A stretch of 64,000 nucleotides of DNA from Sunxiuqinia rutila (GTDB lineage: Bacteria; Bacteroidota; Bacteroidia; Bacteroidales; Prolixibacteraceae). Below are positions 1 through 8,492 of the stretch, piece by piece. The translations under genes and the position numbers were made by a program. The stretch is taken from positions 289,496 through 353,495 of the forward strand of contig NZ_JBNGOT010000006.1 of the NCBI RefSeq assembly GCF_050589705.1, written 5' to 3'. The notes under the pieces were generated by a model. It saw only the letters and a list, made by a program, of their open reading frames with translations, ran no database searches and was not told the origin of the DNA. The number at the start of each line of letters is the position of its first letter. The first letter of the stretch is position 1.

Positions 1-216
1 GCGGACAATGGCCTTGGAATTGACAATAAACATTTGTCACGTATCTTTGAGCGGTTCTACCGGGCAGACAAATCCCGTTCGCGCGAGCAGGGAGGAACCG
101 GCTTGGGACTTTCCATTGTGAAACACATTATTGAAGCGCACGAGCAAACGATTAATGTTAAGTCTGCAGTTGATGAAGGAACAACTTTTACCTTCACCCT
201 TGAAAAAGCCAAATGA
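1..216 (+). CDS. Sensor histidine kinase, C-terminal fragment (gene begins before the window)
   Basis: Open from base 1 to the stop at 214-216. It encodes the last 71 residues of a HATPase_c domain. The G1-like stretch ADNGLGI, the F-box region RIFERFYRAD and the G2 box GGTGLGLSIVKH are all visible, so this is the ATP-binding end of a transmitter kinase. The closely similar end of the phoR product at 61336-63108 (same RIFERFYRAD and GTGLGLSIVK blocks) suggests a PhoR-type kinase. The response regulator gene 95 bp downstream on the same strand is the likely partner. The sensor and HisKA domains lie outside the window, so the stimulus cannot be judged. Confidence 0.9.
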   Translation, partial: ADNGLGIDNKHLSRIFERFYRADKSRSREQGGTGLGLSIVKHIIEAHEQTINVKSAVDEGTTFTFTLEKAK

Positions 217-310
217 AAGTAGTAATTTCCCTTGGTTTTCAAGTTTAAAGTATAATTAACAATCTATTTACGCTATAGGTCTACTTTAGCGGCGGTTAAA
301 GCTACCAACT

Positions 311-1012
311 ATGAGTGATACGAAATACAAAATTTTATTGGTCGATGATGAGGTCGACATTCTGGAATTCATTAGTTACAACCTCGAAAAAGAAGGCTAC
401 AAGGTTTACACGGCACAAAATGGTGTAGAAGCCATTAAGCTGGCCGAGAAGAAAACACCTGATCTGATTATTCTGGATGTGATGATGCCGGAAATGGACG
501 GTATTGCCGCCTGCGAAGAAATCCGGAAAATCCCGACCCTGCCCAATGTGGTTATCGCCTTTTTAACAGCACGTGGTGAAGATTACTCGCAGATTGCCGG
601 TTTCGAGGCCGGAGCCGATGATTACATCACCAAGCCTATTCGTCCGAAAGTACTGGTTAGCCGGGTAAAGGCTTTGCTGAAACGCACTGGTGGCGGAATT
701 GCTCCGGAGCAGACTGTTGAAAGTTCAACCACCATTACCATTGGTAACCTGGTCATCGACAAGGAACGCTACCTGATTAACACGAATGGTGTGGAAATGA
801 TTCTTCCCCGCAAAGAGTTTGAACTGCTCTCACTTTTGGTTTCCAAACCCGGGAAAGTATTTACCCGCGAAGAGATTTATTACTCGGTGTGGGGTGATAA
901 TGTGGTGGTTGGTGACCGTACCATCGATGTGCATATTCGGAAGCTTCGCGAGAAGATCGGTAATGATCATATTAAGACCTTAAAAGGTATTGGTTATAAA
1001 TTTGTTGAATAG
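311..1012 (+). CDS. OmpR/PhoB-family response regulator
   Basis: A 233-residue two-domain regulator. The receiver domain (about 7-123) has the acidic pair D12-D13, the phosphoacceptor D56 in LILDVMMPEMDG, T86 and K108, so all catalytic positions are present. The C-terminal winged helix (about 135-233) has the typical PRKEFELLSLL start and the DVHIRKLREKIG recognition region. It lies 95 bp after a histidine kinase gene and ends before a clear terminator, so kinase and regulator probably form one unit. It is a paralogue of the phosphate regulator at 60553-61233. Which signal this pair senses cannot be read from the sequence. Confidence 0.95.
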   Translation: MSDTKYKILLVDDEVDILEFISYNLEKEGYKVYTAQNGVEAIKLAEKKTPDLIILDVMMPEMDGIAACEEIRKIPTLPNVVIAFLTARGEDYSQIAGFEAGADDYITKPIRPKVLVSRVKALLKRTGGGIAPEQTVESSTTITIGNLVIDKERYLINTNGVEMILPRKEFELLSLLVSKPGKVFTREEIYYSVWGDNVVVGDRTIDVHIRKLREKIGNDHIKTLKGIGYKFVE

Positions 1013-1015
1013 CCA

Positions 1016-1047
1016 TTAATCCCTTAGTTTATAAGGGATTTTTTTAT
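1016..1047 (+). terminator. Rho-independent terminator after the response regulator
   Basis: The arms AATCCCTTA and TAAGGGATT are separated by a GTTTA loop and followed by a T-run. It directly follows the response regulator stop codon and separates that gene from the SPOR lipoprotein. Confidence 0.85.
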
Positions 1048-1056
1048 TTCTTTCCT

Positions 1057-1064
1057 TACCTTTG
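1057..1064 (+). promoter_or_regulatory. Candidate Bacteroidota -7 box for the SPOR lipoprotein gene
   Basis: TACCTTTG fits the TAnnTTTG consensus of the Bacteroidota housekeeping promoter and ends 18 nt before the ATG at 1083. No clear -33 TTG at the ideal distance, because the preceding terminator T-run occupies that region. Confidence 0.5.
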
Positions 1065-1082
1065 TTTAAAAGCACGTTGGAT

Positions 1083-1496
1083 ATGAAATCAAAAAATCTA
1101 TTCGTATTAATAGTTTTAGTGGTATTGGTAGCCTGTAAAACCAAAGAGAAAAAAGAAGAGCTACAGGTTGAAGTAGCACCGCAGGATACAGTACAGGTGG
1201 CTGAAGTGGTTGAACCCGAGCCGGAACCCGTTCCTGAAGTGGATATGGGGGTTAACCTGGACGATAAATACTTTTTGATTGCCGATACCTATACGGTCAA
1301 GGAATTTGCCGAAAGCTGGAATAAGAAGTACCAGCAACAAGGCTACAAATCGGCCGTTATTATGCGCAATGAAGATGGCTATTACCGCCTGGCTTTACAA
1401 TCATTCAACGATTTCGATTTAGCGCAAAGTGCGTTGGAGGTACTTCGTCAGGAAGAGGACCTTAAAGACGCCTGGATTATGGTTATAGAAAAATAA
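1083..1496 (+). CDS. SPOR-domain lipoprotein
   Basis: I start at ATG 1083 rather than the in-frame TTG at 1062 because the ATG opens a normal lipoprotein signal (MKSKNLFVLIVLVVLVACK) and sits 18 nt after a promoter-like box. The product is 137 residues: signal peptide with lipobox VACK, a low-complexity E/P/V linker (about 25-55) and a C-terminal SPOR-like domain (about 65-137) with the usual pattern YFLIADTYTVKEFAESWNKK and GYYRLALQSF. SPOR domains bind denuded glycan strands of peptidoglycan, typically at the division site. The 3' end overlaps the convergent PAP2-like gene by 14 bp. Confidence 0.8.
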   Translation: MKSKNLFVLIVLVVLVACKTKEKKEELQVEVAPQDTVQVAEVVEPEPEPVPEVDMGVNLDDKYFLIADTYTVKEFAESWNKKYQQQGYKSAVIMRNEDGYYRLALQSFNDFDLAQSALEVLRQEEDLKDAWIMVIEK

Positions 1497-2094
1497 TCAC
1501 CAGGTAGTTAATTGCAAATCCCAGAAAGAACCCGGCATAAATCTGAATCGGATTATGCTTGTTGAGTAGCAAGCGCGAACTTCCGATCAGGCCGGCCATG
1601 CTGATCAATCCAATCAGAAGAAAAGAACTGTTCATTCCCAGGCGAAAAGACAAAGCCAGTACGGCTCCAATCAGTCCGCCTATGCCCGCCATATGGGCAC
1701 TGATTTTCCATTTCATGGAGATCAGTAAAAGCAGAATGATAATGAGGATGGTGGATAGCATGAAAATGCGGTAGATGGGATAAACCTGTAGCTTACCCAG
1801 GTAAAAATACCCCATGTAAAAATAAACCGCAGTAAATAGAAGAGGAATCACCCGGTCGGTACTCTTATCCATTTTTAGGTTGAATCGTTTATTAAACGAC
1901 AGGATGCCCAGGCTGATCAAAGGGAGCAAAAAGGTACTCATGAAGATAATCAGCAAGAGTAGTTTTTTCGCTTCAAAGCTAAGCATGGCAAAATAAAAGT
2001 CGGAGTTCATCAGCAACAGAAAACCATAGGTCGGAATCAGTAGCGGATGAAACAGCAGCGATAATAACTGGGCAATGCGTTGATTAATCTTCAT
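1483..2094 (-). CDS. PAP2-superfamily-like integral membrane protein
   Basis: A very hydrophobic 203-residue protein with about six membrane segments. The C-terminal half has the spacing of a PAP2/phosphatidic acid phosphatase fold: KISAHMAG resembles the SxH block, and SSRLLLNKHNPIQIYAGFFLG resembles the RxxxxxH...GxxxG block that carries the second catalytic histidine. The family dephosphorylates lipid phosphates such as undecaprenyl pyrophosphate, but substrate cannot be assigned and the first (KxxxxxxRP) motif is not obvious. The start lies 9 bp after the rpoN stop codon on the same strand, so it is probably the distal gene of an rpoN operon. Confidence 0.65.
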   Translation of the reverse strand: MKINQRIAQLLSLLFHPLLIPTYGFLLLMNSDFYFAMLSFEAKKLLLLIIFMSTFLLPLISLGILSFNKRFNLKMDKSTDRVIPLLFTAVYFYMGYFYLGKLQVYPIYRIFMLSTILIIILLLLISMKWKISAHMAGIGGLIGAVLALSFRLGMNSSFLLIGLISMAGLIGSSRLLLNKHNPIQIYAGFFLGFAINYLVIIFL

Positions 2095-2103
2095 GCGTTG
2101 TTT

Positions 2104-3543
2104 TTAGAGTTCTTTTCTTAACCGGGCTACCGGAATGCCCAACTGCTCGCGGTATTTGGCAACGGTTCGTCGGGCGATTGGGTACGACTTTTCTTTTAAA
2201 ATCTTGGCCAGACGATCATCCGTCAAGGGTTTCCGTTTGTCTTCCTTCTCAATACATTCTTCTAGAATTTTTTTGATTTCCCGGGTGGAAACTTCCTCGC
2301 CTGTGTCCTTTTGCATACCTTCGGAAAAGAAATATTTAAGCGGGTAGATCCCGAAGTGAGTTTGAATGTACTTGCTGTTCGACACCCTCGAAATGGTGGA
2401 AATATCCAGTTCGGTGCGGTCGGCAATATCTTTCAAAATCATGGGGCGAAGCTTGGTTTCATCGCCTTCCTTGAAGTATTCTTTTTGAAACTCAATAATC
2501 TCCGACATGGTTAACAGCAAGGTTTGCTGGCGCTGCTTGATGGCATCGATAAACCATTTGGCCGAATCCAGTTTTTGCTTGACAAACTGGACGGCCTCCT
2601 TCTGGTTTTTCGAGGCACTTTTCCGGTTGCTGGAATAGCCTTTCAGCATGTCCAGGTAGGAATTGTTCATACGCAGGTCGGGGACGTTGCGTTGGTTCAG
2701 CGACAGAATAAGTTCACCGTCCACATTGTCCAGCGTAAAATCGGGCACAATAACCTGGTTCGAGCGGTTATGCGGATTGTTCATCGAGCCACCGGGCTTG
2801 GGATTCAGCTTCAGAATCTCATTCAAGGCCTCTTTTAGCTCTTCCTCGGTAACTTCGTACTTGTGAATGATCTTGTCGTAGTGCTTTTTGGTAAACTCGT
2901 CAAAACTGTGCTGTAGGATGCGTGATGCCAGGCAGGTGGAGTCATTGCCTTTTTTACGTTGAATTTGCAGCAACAAGCATTCCTGCAGCGTACGCGCACC
3001 AACTCCGGCCGGGTCAAAATCCTGAATGACTTCAAGAATTTCTACCAGCTCCCGTTCGCTTACGTTCATGTTGAGCGTAAAGGCCAGGTCGTCGCTAATG
3101 GACATTAAATCGCGGCGCAAATAGCCGTCTTCATCAATGTTGCCAATGATATATTGTGCCAGCATTTTCTGCTGGTCAGTTAATTCTGTTAAACCCAACT
3201 GCTCGGTCAGCGATTCATAAAAGCTGGTTCCGGTACTGAATGGAATATCGACTTGCTTGTCGTCTTTCGAATAATTATTGGCATTCAGCTTATAGCTTGG
3301 AATATCGTCTTCGTCCATGTAATCTTCCAGCGAAAATTCATCACTGTCATTGCTATCCGTGTCTTCGCTATGATCAATGGGTTCGTCATCAATCAATTCC
3401 AGAACCGGATTTTCTTCAATCTCTTTTTTGATGCGCTGTTCGAGCTGAATAGTAGGGATCTCCAAAAGCTTAATCACCTGAATCTGCTGAGGTGAAAGCT
3501 TTTGTAACAGTTTTTGCTGTAAACTTAATTTCTGAGATGGCAT
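2104..3543 (-). CDS. rpoN: RNA polymerase sigma-54 factor
   Basis: A 479-residue RpoN. The N-terminal region I is glutamine- and leucine-rich (SLQQKLLQKLSPQQIQVIKL), followed by an acidic region II (about 50-95, many D and S). The core-binding domain (about 105-290) comes next, then the DNA-binding domain with an HTH and the C-terminal RpoN box ARRTVAKYRE about 20 residues from the end. RpoN directs core polymerase to -24/-12 promoters and needs an AAA+ activator; none is encoded here. A TATATTTG box 41 bp upstream is a plausible promoter. Confidence 0.97.
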   Translation of the reverse strand: MPSQKLSLQQKLLQKLSPQQIQVIKLLEIPTIQLEQRIKKEIEENPVLELIDDEPIDHSEDTDSNDSDEFSLEDYMDEDDIPSYKLNANNYSKDDKQVDIPFSTGTSFYESLTEQLGLTELTDQQKMLAQYIIGNIDEDGYLRRDLMSISDDLAFTLNMNVSERELVEILEVIQDFDPAGVGARTLQECLLLQIQRKKGNDSTCLASRILQHSFDEFTKKHYDKIIHKYEVTEEELKEALNEILKLNPKPGGSMNNPHNRSNQVIVPDFTLDNVDGELILSLNQRNVPDLRMNNSYLDMLKGYSSNRKSASKNQKEAVQFVKQKLDSAKWFIDAIKQRQQTLLLTMSEIIEFQKEYFKEGDETKLRPMILKDIADRTELDISTISRVSNSKYIQTHFGIYPLKYFFSEGMQKDTGEEVSTREIKKILEECIEKEDKRKPLTDDRLAKILKEKSYPIARRTVAKYREQLGIPVARLRKEL

Positions 3544-3583
3544 ACTATCCTATTTTCTTCAAAGTTAACTTTTATCGGGATAA

Positions 3584-3591
3584 CAAATATA
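3584..3591 (-). promoter_or_regulatory. Candidate -7 box for rpoN
   Basis: On the minus strand this reads TATATTTG, a TAnnTTTG match about 40 nt before the rpoN ATG. No convincing -33 element is seen, because the asnS terminator lies immediately upstream. Confidence 0.45.
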
Positions 3592-3599
3592 AGCTTTGT

Positions 3600-3642
3600 A
3601 ATCAAAAAGAGGCCATCCTTTGCGGACAGCCTCTTTGATTTA
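3600..3642 (-). terminator. Terminator hairpin downstream of asnS
   Basis: A long stem: AAAAAGAGGC pairs with GCCTCTTT and is extended by ATC/GAT, so it can act in either direction. It lies between asnS (stop at 3666) and rpoN (start at 3543). Bases 3604-3636 match the right-end hairpin of the IS at 44503-44535 at 29 of 33 positions, which is discussed as a finding. Confidence 0.8.
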
Positions 3643-3665
3643 TTATCAATGAATAATTCTTTCGT

Positions 3666-5102
3666 TTAGAACTCAGCATTTTTGGGTGTCCGTGGAAAGG
3701 CAATGACGTCGCGAATATTTCCCATGCCGGTAGCAAATAAAATAAAGCGTTCGAAGCCTAAGCCGAAACCAGCGTGAGGCACGGTTCCGAAGCGGCGGGT
3801 GTCGAGGTACCACCACATTTCATCAGTTGGAACATCCATTTCCTCCATGCGCTTAACCAGCTTGTCGTAGTCGGATTCGCGCTCTGATCCACCGATGATT
3901 TCCCCGATTTGAGGGAACAATACATCCATGGCGGCCACGGTTTTGCCATCATCGTTCTGCTTCATGTAGAAAGCCTTGATATCCTTTGGATAGTCAATAA
4001 GAATGACGGGTTTTTTGAAATGCTTTTCAACCAGGTAACGTTCGTGTTCACTTTGCAGGTCGATACCCCATTCTACCGGATATTGGAATTTACCTTTTTT
4101 GAATGGTTTTGAGTTGCGCAGAATGTCAATGGCTTCGGTGTACGTGCAGCGGATGAAATCATTCTCCAATACAAACTGAAGCTTTTCAATCAACTCCATG
4201 GAACGCTGATCCTGTGGCTTGTTTTTCTCTTCTTGCTGCAGGCGGTTGCTCAAAAACTTCAGGTCGTCCATGCAGTTGTCAAGGGCATAACGGATCAGGT
4301 ATTTCAAAAAGTCTTCAGCCAGATCCATGTTGTCCTTCAGCTCATAAAACGCCATTTCCGGCTCAATCATCCAGAACTCGGCCAGGTGACGGGTGGTGTT
4401 TGAATTTTCAGCACGGAAAGTGGGGCCAAAAGTGTACACTTCACCCAAAGCAGTTGCTCCCAGCTCGCCTTCCAGCTGGCCCGAAACGGTCAGGTTGGTC
4501 GGACGTCCGAAAAAATCTTGGGTATAGTCAATTTCCCCTTCTTCATTTAAAGGAGGCTCAACGGCAGGCAGGGTGGATACCCGAAACATTTGTCCGGCGC
4601 CTTCAGCATCCGAAGCTGTGATGATTGGGGTATGCAAATAATAAAAGCCTTTGTCGTTGAAATATTTATGAATGGCAAAAGCCATGGCATGACGAATGCG
4701 AAAAACGGCACTAAAAGTAGCCGTACGAAAGCGGAGGTGAGCGTTTTCACGTAAAAACTCCAGGCTGTGTTTTTTGGGTTGAATGGGGTATTTTTCCGGA
4801 TCGGATTTTCCGTAAATCGTAATTTCCGAAGCCACCAGTTCTACGGCTTGTCCGCTTCCCATTGATTCAACCAACTCACCGGTAATGCCCAGTGCGGCGC
4901 TGGTATTGATGTTATGCAATAATTCTTCACCAAACTTTTCAACATCAGCAACAACCTGCAAATTATTGATGGTTGATCCGTCATTCAGGGCGATAAAATT
5001 GACATTCTTACTGCCGCGCTTGGTTCGTACCCATCCTTTTACCAACACTTGCTGACCCACTTGGCCGCCAGTCAATACTTCTTTAATTTTCAGTCGTTTC
5101 AT
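3666..5102 (-). CDS. asnS: Asparaginyl-tRNA synthetase
   Basis: A 478-residue class IIb synthetase that charges tRNA-Asn with asparagine. The N-terminal OB-fold (about 15-100) includes VLVKGWVRTKRGSKNVNFIALNDGS. The catalytic domain contains motif 2 (TFRAENSNTTRHLAEFWMIEPE) and motif 3 (GFGLGFERFILFATGM). The sequence EPEMAF and the length fit AsnRS rather than AspRS, which has a large inserted GAD domain. The start at 5102 follows a TACTTTTG promoter-like box. The gene appears to be its own transcription unit. Confidence 0.97.
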   Translation of the reverse strand: MKRLKIKEVLTGGQVGQQVLVKGWVRTKRGSKNVNFIALNDGSTINNLQVVADVEKFGEELLHNINTSAALGITGELVESMGSGQAVELVASEITIYGKSDPEKYPIQPKKHSLEFLRENAHLRFRTATFSAVFRIRHAMAFAIHKYFNDKGFYYLHTPIITASDAEGAGQMFRVSTLPAVEPPLNEEGEIDYTQDFFGRPTNLTVSGQLEGELGATALGEVYTFGPTFRAENSNTTRHLAEFWMIEPEMAFYELKDNMDLAEDFLKYLIRYALDNCMDDLKFLSNRLQQEEKNKPQDQRSMELIEKLQFVLENDFIRCTYTEAIDILRNSKPFKKGKFQYPVEWGIDLQSEHERYLVEKHFKKPVILIDYPKDIKAFYMKQNDDGKTVAAMDVLFPQIGEIIGGSERESDYDKLVKRMEEMDVPTDEMWWYLDTRRFGTVPHAGFGLGFERFILFATGMGNIRDVIAFPRTPKNAEF

Positions 5103-5166
5103 GTTGTTTTTCCTTTTTTGCAGATTTTGGTGTTATCCCTGACTTTCAGGATTTAAAATTGAACAG

Positions 5167-5174
5167 CAAAAGTA
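5167..5174 (-). promoter_or_regulatory. Candidate -7 box for asnS
   Basis: Minus-strand TACTTTTG fits TAnnTTTG and lies 64 nt before the asnS ATG, giving an untranslated leader of roughly 60 nt. The -33 element is not clear. Confidence 0.5.
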
Positions 5175-5315
5175 CATTTTTCTGTTGAAAAACATGAATT
5201 GCCCCTTGGAAAAGTTCTAAGCCAGATGGATTGTGATCAAAAAACAAGTGAGGAGCCACAAATATCAAAAGCGGATCGCCGTTAGATATTGCCGCATGAT
5301 TTGGTATAGAAAGCA

Positions 5316-5343
5316 AAAGCCCTCCAAAATTGGAAGGCTTTCT
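5316..5343 (-). terminator. Terminator of the secreted isomerase-like gene
   Basis: On the minus strand AAAGCCTTCCA pairs with TGGAGGGCTTT through an AATT-centred loop, with a T-rich tail. It lies 24 bp after the stop codon of the gene at 5367-6290. Confidence 0.75.
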
Positions 5344-5366
5344 TGCTTGGGTTTTATCTTTTTCAC

Positions 5367-6290
5367 TTAAAAATTATCTGCTTTGCGGTAGGCTTCAATG
5401 AAGGCCAGTTCGCCTTCTTTGCCGGGCAGGCTGCGGCCGTGCTCACAACAAAGTACACCGTCGTAGCTTTTGCTGTGGATGTGTTTAAAGACATTCACAA
5501 AGTTGATTTCGCCGGTGCCTGGTTCTTTGCGGCCCGGGTTGTCGCCAATGTGGAAAGCAGCGATGGAATTCCACGCTTTGTCGATATTGGGGATCAGGTT
5601 GCCTTCGGTAATTTGTTGGTGGTATAAGTCATTCACCAGTTTACAGCTTGGGCTGTTAACGGCCTGGCAAATCATGTGTGTTTGCGGAATTTTGGTGAGA
5701 AATAGTCCGGGATGGTCTTTCCAGGCATTCAGTGGTTCCAAAACCAATGTCAGGCCAGCAGGTTCCACGATGTCGCAGCACATGCGCATGTTGTCAATGA
5801 CGTTGGCGGTTTGGTAATCCCATTCCAGGTTGTCGGCAAAGCGTCCGGGAACCACCAGCGCGGTTTTGGCGTTGGTTCGTTTGGCGCATTCCAGACCTTC
5901 CTTCATTTTGTTTTTCAGCATTTCTTTGATCTCCGGATCTTGCGTAACAAACGATTTCACGCTAAAATCGGCATACAAAACGAACGGACCTAAATCCATC
6001 CCCAGCCGGGCCAGTTCGTTGGCTATTTTTTCCTGCAGCGCCGGATCTTTGTGCATCAGCCCATTGTCGAAAATGGCGCGAAAGCCTTGGTCGTGCATAA
6101 ATTTTATCTGGTCAATGGGATCATTGCCGGCAAGTTCTTTAAAGGTTCCCAGTCCGGGAGCATATTTCAGTTTAAACTGAGCGGAGTTTGACTCTTTTGA
6201 AGTTGAAGCGGTGGCCGAAAGCCCTGAAACTAATCCTGTGGCAGCAAAGCCTCCGATGGCCGTGTTTTTTATAAAATTACGTCGTTTCAT
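5367..6290 (-). CDS. Secreted hydroxypyruvate isomerase-like TIM-barrel protein
   Basis: A 307-residue member of the xylose isomerase-like/AP endonuclease family 2 fold. The N-terminus is a Tat-type signal (MKRRNFIKNTAIGGF...) ending near A28, so the enzyme is probably exported folded. Likely metal ligands are visible in order: E in VLEPLNAW, D in LVNDLYHQQ, H in AFHIGDNPGR and E in CCEHGR. The nearest described relatives are hydroxypyruvate isomerases (Hyi), but the exported location suggests a different sugar substrate. It has its own promoter-like sequence and terminator, so it is probably monocistronic. Function is inferred from fold only. Confidence 0.8.
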   Translation of the reverse strand: MKRRNFIKNTAIGGFAATGLVSGLSATASTSKESNSAQFKLKYAPGLGTFKELAGNDPIDQIKFMHDQGFRAIFDNGLMHKDPALQEKIANELARLGMDLGPFVLYADFSVKSFVTQDPEIKEMLKNKMKEGLECAKRTNAKTALVVPGRFADNLEWDYQTANVIDNMRMCCDIVEPAGLTLVLEPLNAWKDHPGLFLTKIPQTHMICQAVNSPSCKLVNDLYHQQITEGNLIPNIDKAWNSIAAFHIGDNPGRKEPGTGEINFVNVFKHIHSKSYDGVLCCEHGRSLPGKEGELAFIEAYRKADNF

Positions 6291-6314
6291 GTTGTGTTTG
6301 GTTTAGTGAGAACT

Positions 6315-6345
6315 CAAAAATAGCTTTATTTCTTGCAGATTACAA
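6315..6345 (-). promoter_or_regulatory. Promoter of the secreted isomerase-like gene
   Basis: On the minus strand, TTG (6343-6345), 20 nt, then TATTTTTG (6315-6322). Both elements and the spacing agree with the Bacteroidota -33/-7 consensus. The -7 box ends 24 nt before the ATG. Confidence 0.65.
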
Positions 6346-6706
6346 GTAGATTTTACGAGTCCTTTCAGCTAATTTCGTTTAGTTCTATTCCTTTGTGGAA
6401 TAGGATCCTTGGTAAAGATAGATTTAGTTTTGGGAAAGAAGCTAGTAGTTTTGTAAAAAGTATAAGTGGTTTGATAGAATGCAGACTATGGTTTTTTGAA
6501 TGAAGTAATACCTCTTGAAAATTGAGAACAAGTTTTGCCGGAACTTGATCAGGATTCGAACAATGTTAAATTGAATTTGATCAATGCATAAGCGTATTTG
6601 TACAATTTAGGAATGATTCGCATTAATAAAGATTTGATTTTCAAGAATGAAGAATTAGTTTTAACTTTAATGAGCTTATCGTAACTCACTAAAACTATTC
6701 TTCGTC
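6346..6706. other. Gene-free AT-rich stretch
   Basis: No convincing ORF on either strand. TAGTTTTG occurs at 6425-6432 and 6446-6453, but both lie more than 250 bp before the next ATG. In such AT-rich DNA, matches to this 8-mer are expected by chance. I see no hairpin with a T-run. Confidence 0.6.
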
Positions 6707-7087
6707 ATGTTACACTACAACCTACGCTATTTACTCGAAATTAAAGGAATTGCCAATCCTTACAACTTCTTAATTAAGCAGGGACTGACCCCCAATGTGG
6801 CCACGCGCTCGCTCAACGGGAAAATCACCCAGCTGAAGCTAAATCACCTCAGCGCCATTTGCCGGGCATTGCATTGCACGCCCAACGATTTAATGGAATG
6901 GGAGGATGATGGGCAGGAGCCTTTGCCGGAAAATCATCCCTTGCAGGCCCTGGTGCGCGAACAGATTCCGCTGAATATACGCGGACAATTGCGCGAGTTG
7001 ACGTTTAACCAGCTGAAAGAAGTCCGCTCGTTAATCACCAGGTTGAAGGAAGCTGAAAACAACCCGGGCAAGGACGCCGAAAGCTAA
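6707..7087 (+). CDS. Small XRE/Cro-CI-type helix-turn-helix protein
   Basis: 126 residues. Residues 1-70 look like a Cro/CI-type HTH: LRYLLEIKGIANPYNFLIKQGLTPNVATRSLNG places a helix-turn-helix before KLNHLSAICRALHCTPNDLMEW, which is the typical last helix (xxLxxICxxLxCxPxDLxxW). The C-terminal 50 residues are charged with a short helical stretch and no recognised domain. Probably a transcription regulator. It is 137 bp upstream of the sugar oxidoreductase operon in the same orientation, but a separate promoter-like box lies between them, so any regulatory link is guesswork. Confidence 0.75.
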   Translation: MLHYNLRYLLEIKGIANPYNFLIKQGLTPNVATRSLNGKITQLKLNHLSAICRALHCTPNDLMEWEDDGQEPLPENHPLQALVREQIPLNIRGQLRELTFNQLKEVRSLITRLKEAENNPGKDAES

Positions 7088-7184
7088 AAGAAGGGCTTTG
7101 GGGGAGTCTTTCAGCCTGACCCGAAGCTTTTGTCTTTCCCGATACTATTCTGGTCTGTTTTTTCCGTCTTCAACAGAAGTTTTA

Positions 7185-7192
7185 TACATTTG
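7185..7192 (+). promoter_or_regulatory. Candidate -7 box of the oxidoreductase/isomerase operon
   Basis: TACATTTG, an exact TAnnTTTG match, ends 32 nt before the ATG at 7225. No exact -33 TTG is seen at 19-20 nt. Confidence 0.5.
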
Positions 7193-7224
7193 AGAAGTAC
7201 TTAAAATCTAATAAACCAATTACT

Positions 7225-8385
7225 ATGAATCGTAAACTTCGCATGGGAATGGTCGGAGGAGGCTCAGATGCCTTCATTGGTGCCGTTCATCGTCTTGCCG
7301 CTTTTATGGATAACCAGATTGAACTGGTGTGTGGCTGTTTCAGTGTTGATCCGGAAATCTCGAAAGCTTCGGGTAAATCGTATTTTCTTCCCGAAAACCG
7401 GGTGTACACAACCTACCAGGAAATGTTTGAACAGGAAGCCCGCTTGCCCGAAGGCGAACGCATGGACTTTGTGACCATTGTAACCCCCAACTTTGTGCAT
7501 TTTGCCCCGGCCATGATGGCCCTGGAAAACGGGTTTCATGTGGTTATTGACAAGCCCATCACCTTTACGCTGGACGAAGCACTGACGCTTCAATCGAAGT
7601 TGCAGGAAACCGGCCTGACCTTGGCCCTGACGCATACCTATTCCGGTTATCCGGCAGTAAAAGAAGCCAAAGAGCGCGTGGCTCGTGGCGAACTGGGCGA
7701 GATTAAACGCATTTATGTGGAATACCCGCAAGGATGGCTGGCTTCGAAGCTCGAGGATACCGGGAATAAGCAAGCCAGCTGGCGTACCGACCCCAAACGA
7801 TCGGGCAAAGCCGGTTGTATGGGCGATATCGGAACACACGCTCATCATTTGGCAGAATATATTTCAGGATTGAAAGTGACGGAACTATGCGCCGAGCTCA
7901 ATGTTTTTGTACCCGGACGTTTGCTGGACGATGATGGTGCCGCTTTGCTGCGTTTTGACAACGGGGCGCGTGGTGTTTTAATGGCCACACAAATTGCTGC
8001 CGGCGAAGAAAACGCGCTGAAAATACGGATGTATGGCGACAAAGGCGGGCTGGAGTGGAATCAGCACGAACCCAACACCCTTTGGATGAAATGGGCCGAC
8101 CGTCCGACAGAGATGGTACGCGTAGGAACGGGACAAATGGGCGCTGTTTCGCAGCACAACACCCGCACACCCGGCGGGCATCCCGAAGGCTACCTCGAGG
8201 CTTTTGCCAACATTTACCGCAACTTCTCTTTAACTGTTCGCGCCAAAATGAACAACGAACAACCCACCGCTGCCATGCTTGATTTTCCGGGCATTGAAGA
8301 TGGTGTTCGGGGCATGCGCTTTATTGACACGGTGGTGGAAGCGGGCTACAGCGATACGGTAAAATGGGTCAAGTTTGAGGAGTAA
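7225..8385 (+). CDS. Gfo/Idh/MocA-family NAD(P)-dependent oxidoreductase (cytoplasmic)
   Basis: 386 residues without a signal peptide. The N-terminal Rossmann fold shows a glycine-rich GMVGGGSDAFIG nucleotide-binding loop. The family signature EKP appears here as IDKPITF (D in place of E, lysine kept). GDIGTHAHHLAEYI near 200 matches the conserved catalytic-histidine block of the C-terminal domain. Such enzymes oxidise or reduce sugars, sugar acids or inositols at one hydroxyl. It is first in an operon with a TIM-barrel isomerase and a second, exported, family member, which suggests a keto-sugar route. The substrate is unknown. Confidence 0.88.
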   Translation: MNRKLRMGMVGGGSDAFIGAVHRLAAFMDNQIELVCGCFSVDPEISKASGKSYFLPENRVYTTYQEMFEQEARLPEGERMDFVTIVTPNFVHFAPAMMALENGFHVVIDKPITFTLDEALTLQSKLQETGLTLALTHTYSGYPAVKEAKERVARGELGEIKRIYVEYPQGWLASKLEDTGNKQASWRTDPKRSGKAGCMGDIGTHAHHLAEYISGLKVTELCAELNVFVPGRLLDDDGAALLRFDNGARGVLMATQIAAGEENALKIRMYGDKGGLEWNQHEPNTLWMKWADRPTEMVRVGTGQMGAVSQHNTRTPGGHPEGYLEAFANIYRNFSLTVRAKMNNEQPTAAMLDFPGIEDGVRGMRFIDTVVEAGYSDTVKWVKFEE

Positions 8386-8398
8386 GCAGACCACGCTT

Positions 8399-8441
8399 CG
8401 TTGTTGGGGAGGCATTCCTTGAAGGGCTTCAGCCAACAACG
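8399..8441 (+). other. Intra-operon hairpin
   Basis: CGTTGTTGG (8399-8407) pairs perfectly with CCAACAACG (8433-8441). The 25-nt loop contains a smaller CCTT/AAGG hairpin. It lies between the first and second genes of the operon and lacks a T-run, so it is more likely an RNA-processing or stability element than a terminator. Confidence 0.5.
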
Positions 8442-8492
8442 CACGTTCAATAACTAATTATCTAATCAGAATAACCACTTAAAAATAAAACT

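Noticed and set aside
6425..6453. Two TAGTTTTG promoter-like boxes
   Set aside because: They lie more than 250 bp from the next ATG in AT-rich DNA where such matches are expected by chance.
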